A stretch of DNA of 6,766 bases from Defluviitaleaceae bacterium (GTDB taxonomy: Bacteria; Bacillota; Clostridia; Lachnospirales; UBA5962): contig WQZK01000097.1 of assembly GCA_009780765.1 (NCBI GenBank), forward strand, positions 1 through 6,766, written 5' to 3'. This document shows positions 5,325 through 6,766 of the stretch, in pieces. Made by a program: the position numbers and the translations under genes. The stretch's first letter is position 1; every line of letters starts with the position of its first letter. The notes under the pieces are model-generated. The model saw only the letters and a program-made list of their open reading frames with translations, did not search any database and was not told the DNA's origin.

Positions 5325-6359
5325 CTACTTTTTCCACCCTAAGCGAGCAGGGCATAAAGCACCATCTTCACGCCATAAGCAAGATTTGCATTTTTTACAA
5401 GTAACAACTTCTTCTCCATTTTTGTATTTAGAAAGCCAGTTATAATCGCTTAACAAGCCTCTCGCAGATGCCGCAAAGTCAACATGCCCACGTTTGATAA
5501 GCTCGTCGGCCATTTGCGGAGTATCTATGCCAAAAACAGAGATAACAGGCACATCAGGCAAAGCTTTTTTGATTAGTATACCTAAGTTTGCAACATAGTG
5601 ATAATCTTCGTCTACAGCCTTATAATCGGCAGGAATTTCTCTAGCAAAGCCTGTTGAAACGTGGAGTAGATCTGCCCCTGCTTCTACATACTTTTTTGCG
5701 TATTCTACACTTGTAGAAACATCAGGGTCGTTAGCACCCATTCTAACTGCAATTATAAAGTCTTCTGGAACCTTTTTCTTGATTTCTTCGATAATTCTAA
5801 CGCCAAAAAGCGATTTATCAAGCCCATATTCATCTTCTCTTTTATTAATAGATCGCGACATAAATTGGCTTATTAAATATCCATGTGCTGCATGAACTTC
5901 TATCCCGTCAAACCCTGCTTTGTAGCATCTTTTTGCAGCCTCGGCAAACTCGTCTATGGTTATTTCAACTTCTTCTTTTGTCATTCCTCTAACAACTTTG
6001 TCTTTTAACATATACTCACTTGGTGCAAAGTTAGCTAAAACTCCAGCATGGTGTATTTGCACAAGAGAAACATTGCCGTGTTTTTTGCAATTATCGGCAA
6101 TTTCTTTAAATTTAGGAATAAACTTATCATCCCAGATACCAAGCTGGGTTTTGTGAAGTTTGCCATTTGGATTGATGCAGGTTGCTTCGATGATGATGAG
6201 GCCGATGTCGGCCTTAGAATAGTCAAGGTAGTGTGCCACGTTACGGTCGGTTGGCATACCATCTTCACCTGCATAATTAAAGCATACAACAGGCGGGAAA
6301 ACAAGACGGTTTTTAATGGTTTTTCCTTTGATTGTGTACTCTGAAAAAAGATTAGTCAT
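5325..6359 (-). CDS. Single-domain Old Yellow Enzyme-type NADH:flavin oxidoreductase with C-terminal Cys motif
   Basis: This is an FMN-binding TIM-barrel oxidoreductase of the OYE family. It shows NRLVFPP (17-23), QIHHAG (101-106), GFDGIEVHAAHGYLISQF (149-166) with the paired active-site histidines H156 and H159, SINKREDEYG (170-179), AVRMGAN (204-210), HVSTG (233-237), ISVFGI (273-278) and FAASARGLLSDYNW (295-308). The C-terminus has four cysteines, C321, C324, C327 and C336 (CX2CX2CX8C), recalling the 4Fe-4S motif of 2,4-dienoyl-CoA reductase-like enzymes. The FAD/NAD domain found in those larger enzymes is absent (344 residues). I place the start at the ATG at 6357-6359, behind AGAAAGGA. 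An ATG seven codons upstream (6378-6380) has no ribosome binding site. The substrate is unknown; enone or ene reduction is only the family default. It is followed directly by the NDT-like gene. Confidence 0.9.
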   Translation of the reverse strand: MTNLFSEYTIKGKTIKNRLVFPPVVCFNYAGEDGMPTDRNVAHYLDYSKADIGLIIIEATCINPNGKLHKTQLGIWDDKFIPKFKEIADNCKKHGNVSLVQIHHAGVLANFAPSEYMLKDKVVRGMTKEEVEITIDEFAEAAKRCYKAGFDGIEVHAAHGYLISQFMSRSINKREDEYGLDKSLFGVRIIEEIKKKVPEDFIIAVRMGANDPDVSTSVEYAKKYVEAGADLLHVSTGFAREIPADYKAVDEDYHYVANLGILIKKALPDVPVISVFGIDTPQMADELIKRGHVDFAASARGLLSDYNWLSKYKNGEEVVTCKKCKSCLWREDGALCPARLGWKK

Positions 6360-6367
6360 GATAATTT

Positions 6368-6375
6368 TCCTTTCT
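6368..6375 (-). promoter_or_regulatory. Ribosome binding site deciding the OYE start
   Basis: AGAAAGGA on the minus strand, 8 nt before the ATG at 6357-6359. It lies within the first codons of the longer frame, which argues against initiation at 6378-6380. Confidence 0.7.
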
Positions 6376-6463
6376 TTCATTGAAATTAATGCTTTAACAA
6401 ATTTGATAGTGAAAAAACCTTAAAAATTAGAGCTTTTAGCTGTTTACACTTTTCCACAATACT

Positions 6464-6472
6464 AGTATAACA
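6464..6472 (-). promoter_or_regulatory. Predicted extended -10 promoter of the OYE/NDT-like unit
   Basis: TGTTATACT on the minus strand: TG, one base, then TATACT (5 of 6 to TATAAT). No good -35 lies at 16-18 bp, which an extended -10 can tolerate. Initiation near 6457 would give a leader of about 100 nt before the OYE ATG. No strong hairpin terminator is evident between it and the glnS stop, so read-through from glnS is also possible. Confidence 0.45.
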
Positions 6473-6538
6473 CAGAAGTACCCCTCAAAAGTCTCAAATT
6501 TGTTTCAAATTTTTCAAACATTTCAGCGACGACCGCTT

Positions 6539-6766
6539 TTATTTGTAAGAACTTTTTAACCCAACAGTTTGGTTAAATACTAGCTTTTCATCAGTTGTAA
6601 GCTTAGAATCAAGTGAATAATATCCATTTCTTATAAACTGGAATCTATCTTCAAGTGCTGCATTTTTAGCACAAGGCTCGATGTAAGCGTTTTTAATAAT
6701 TTTTATCGAATCAGAGTTTTTGCGTACACCATGCTCTGCGGTTTCGTCATCAAAAAATAGGTAATC
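6539..6766 (-). CDS. glnS: Glutamine--tRNA ligase (GlnRS), C-terminal end only
   Basis: The last 75 residues are in the window; the 5' part lies beyond 6766. The frame contains IEPCAKNAALEDRFQFIRNGYYSLDSK and then EKLVFNQTVGLKSSYK before a TAA stop. This matches the C-terminal anticodon-binding beta-barrel of GlnRS, where the family reads FQFER.GYFC.DS...PVFNRTVGL. The enzyme charges tRNA-Gln with glutamine directly. Only the end is seen, so catalytic motifs cannot be checked; identity rests on this signature. The downstream 180-bp spacer contains the predicted promoter for the next gene. Confidence 0.88.
   Translation of the reverse strand, partial: DYLFFDDETAEHGVRKNSDSIKIIKNAYIEPCAKNAALEDRFQFIRNGYYSLDSKLTTDEKLVFNQTVGLKSSYK

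Noticed and set aside
6048..6344. Plus-strand ORF antisense to the OYE gene
   Set aside because: It is a shadow of the well-conserved OYE frame, with no supporting motif.
6360..6380. Longer OYE start at the ATG at 6378-6380
   Set aside because: No ribosome binding site precedes it, whereas AGAAAGGA is well placed for the inner ATG, and the extra residues are not part of the family core.
6496..6512. Stem AAATTTG-TTT-CAAATTT downstream of glnS as a terminator
   Set aside because: The stem is almost all A/T, and no T-run follows in the direction of transcription, so it does not qualify as an intrinsic terminator.

Overview
The window is A+T-rich, densely packed bacterial DNA in which every gene I can support lies on the minus strand, so transcription runs from high to low coordinates. 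The gene content points to a Firmicute of class Clostridia, possibly a gut Oscillospirales/Eubacteriales-type genome. The indicators are the ireB-ruvX-DUF1292 block, RNase J, an MtaB-type tRNA methylthiotransferase, strong AGGAGG-like ribosome binding sites, and a bacterial GlnRS. The taxonomic placement is inferred from gene content only.

In transcription order, the window opens with the 3' end of glnS (6539-6766). A spacer of about 180 bp follows, with a plausible extended -10 promoter. Next is a two-gene unit: a single-domain Old Yellow Enzyme-type flavin oxidoreductase with a C-terminal four-cysteine motif (5325-6359), and a 132-residue nucleoside 2-deoxyribosyltransferase-like protein (4925-5323) that starts one base after its stop. 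A 164-bp element with about 20-bp terminal inverted repeats (4754-4917) resembles a MITE. It fills almost the whole gap before mtaB (3439-4737).

A promoter-like sequence (3389-3417) precedes a conserved Firmicute housekeeping operon: ireB, ruvX (GTGA overlap), a DUF1292 (YrzB-like) gene, and rnj (RNase J, with a repetitive basic N-terminal extension). The operon continues into a DUF2785 gene, cut by the window edge, that starts 18 bp after rnj. The theme is RNA and DNA housekeeping plus kinase-linked signalling (IreB), with no clear biochemical link between the operon and the upstream OYE/NDT-like pair.

Most of the window is ordinary core genome. The parts most worth a second look are the MITE-like element next to the mtaB ribosome binding site, the coupled OYE/NDT-like pair of unknown substrate, the DUF2785 gene attached to the RNase J operon, and the unusually high share of non-ATG starts (five of eight). 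I found no RNA genes, CRISPR array, phage genes or transposase.
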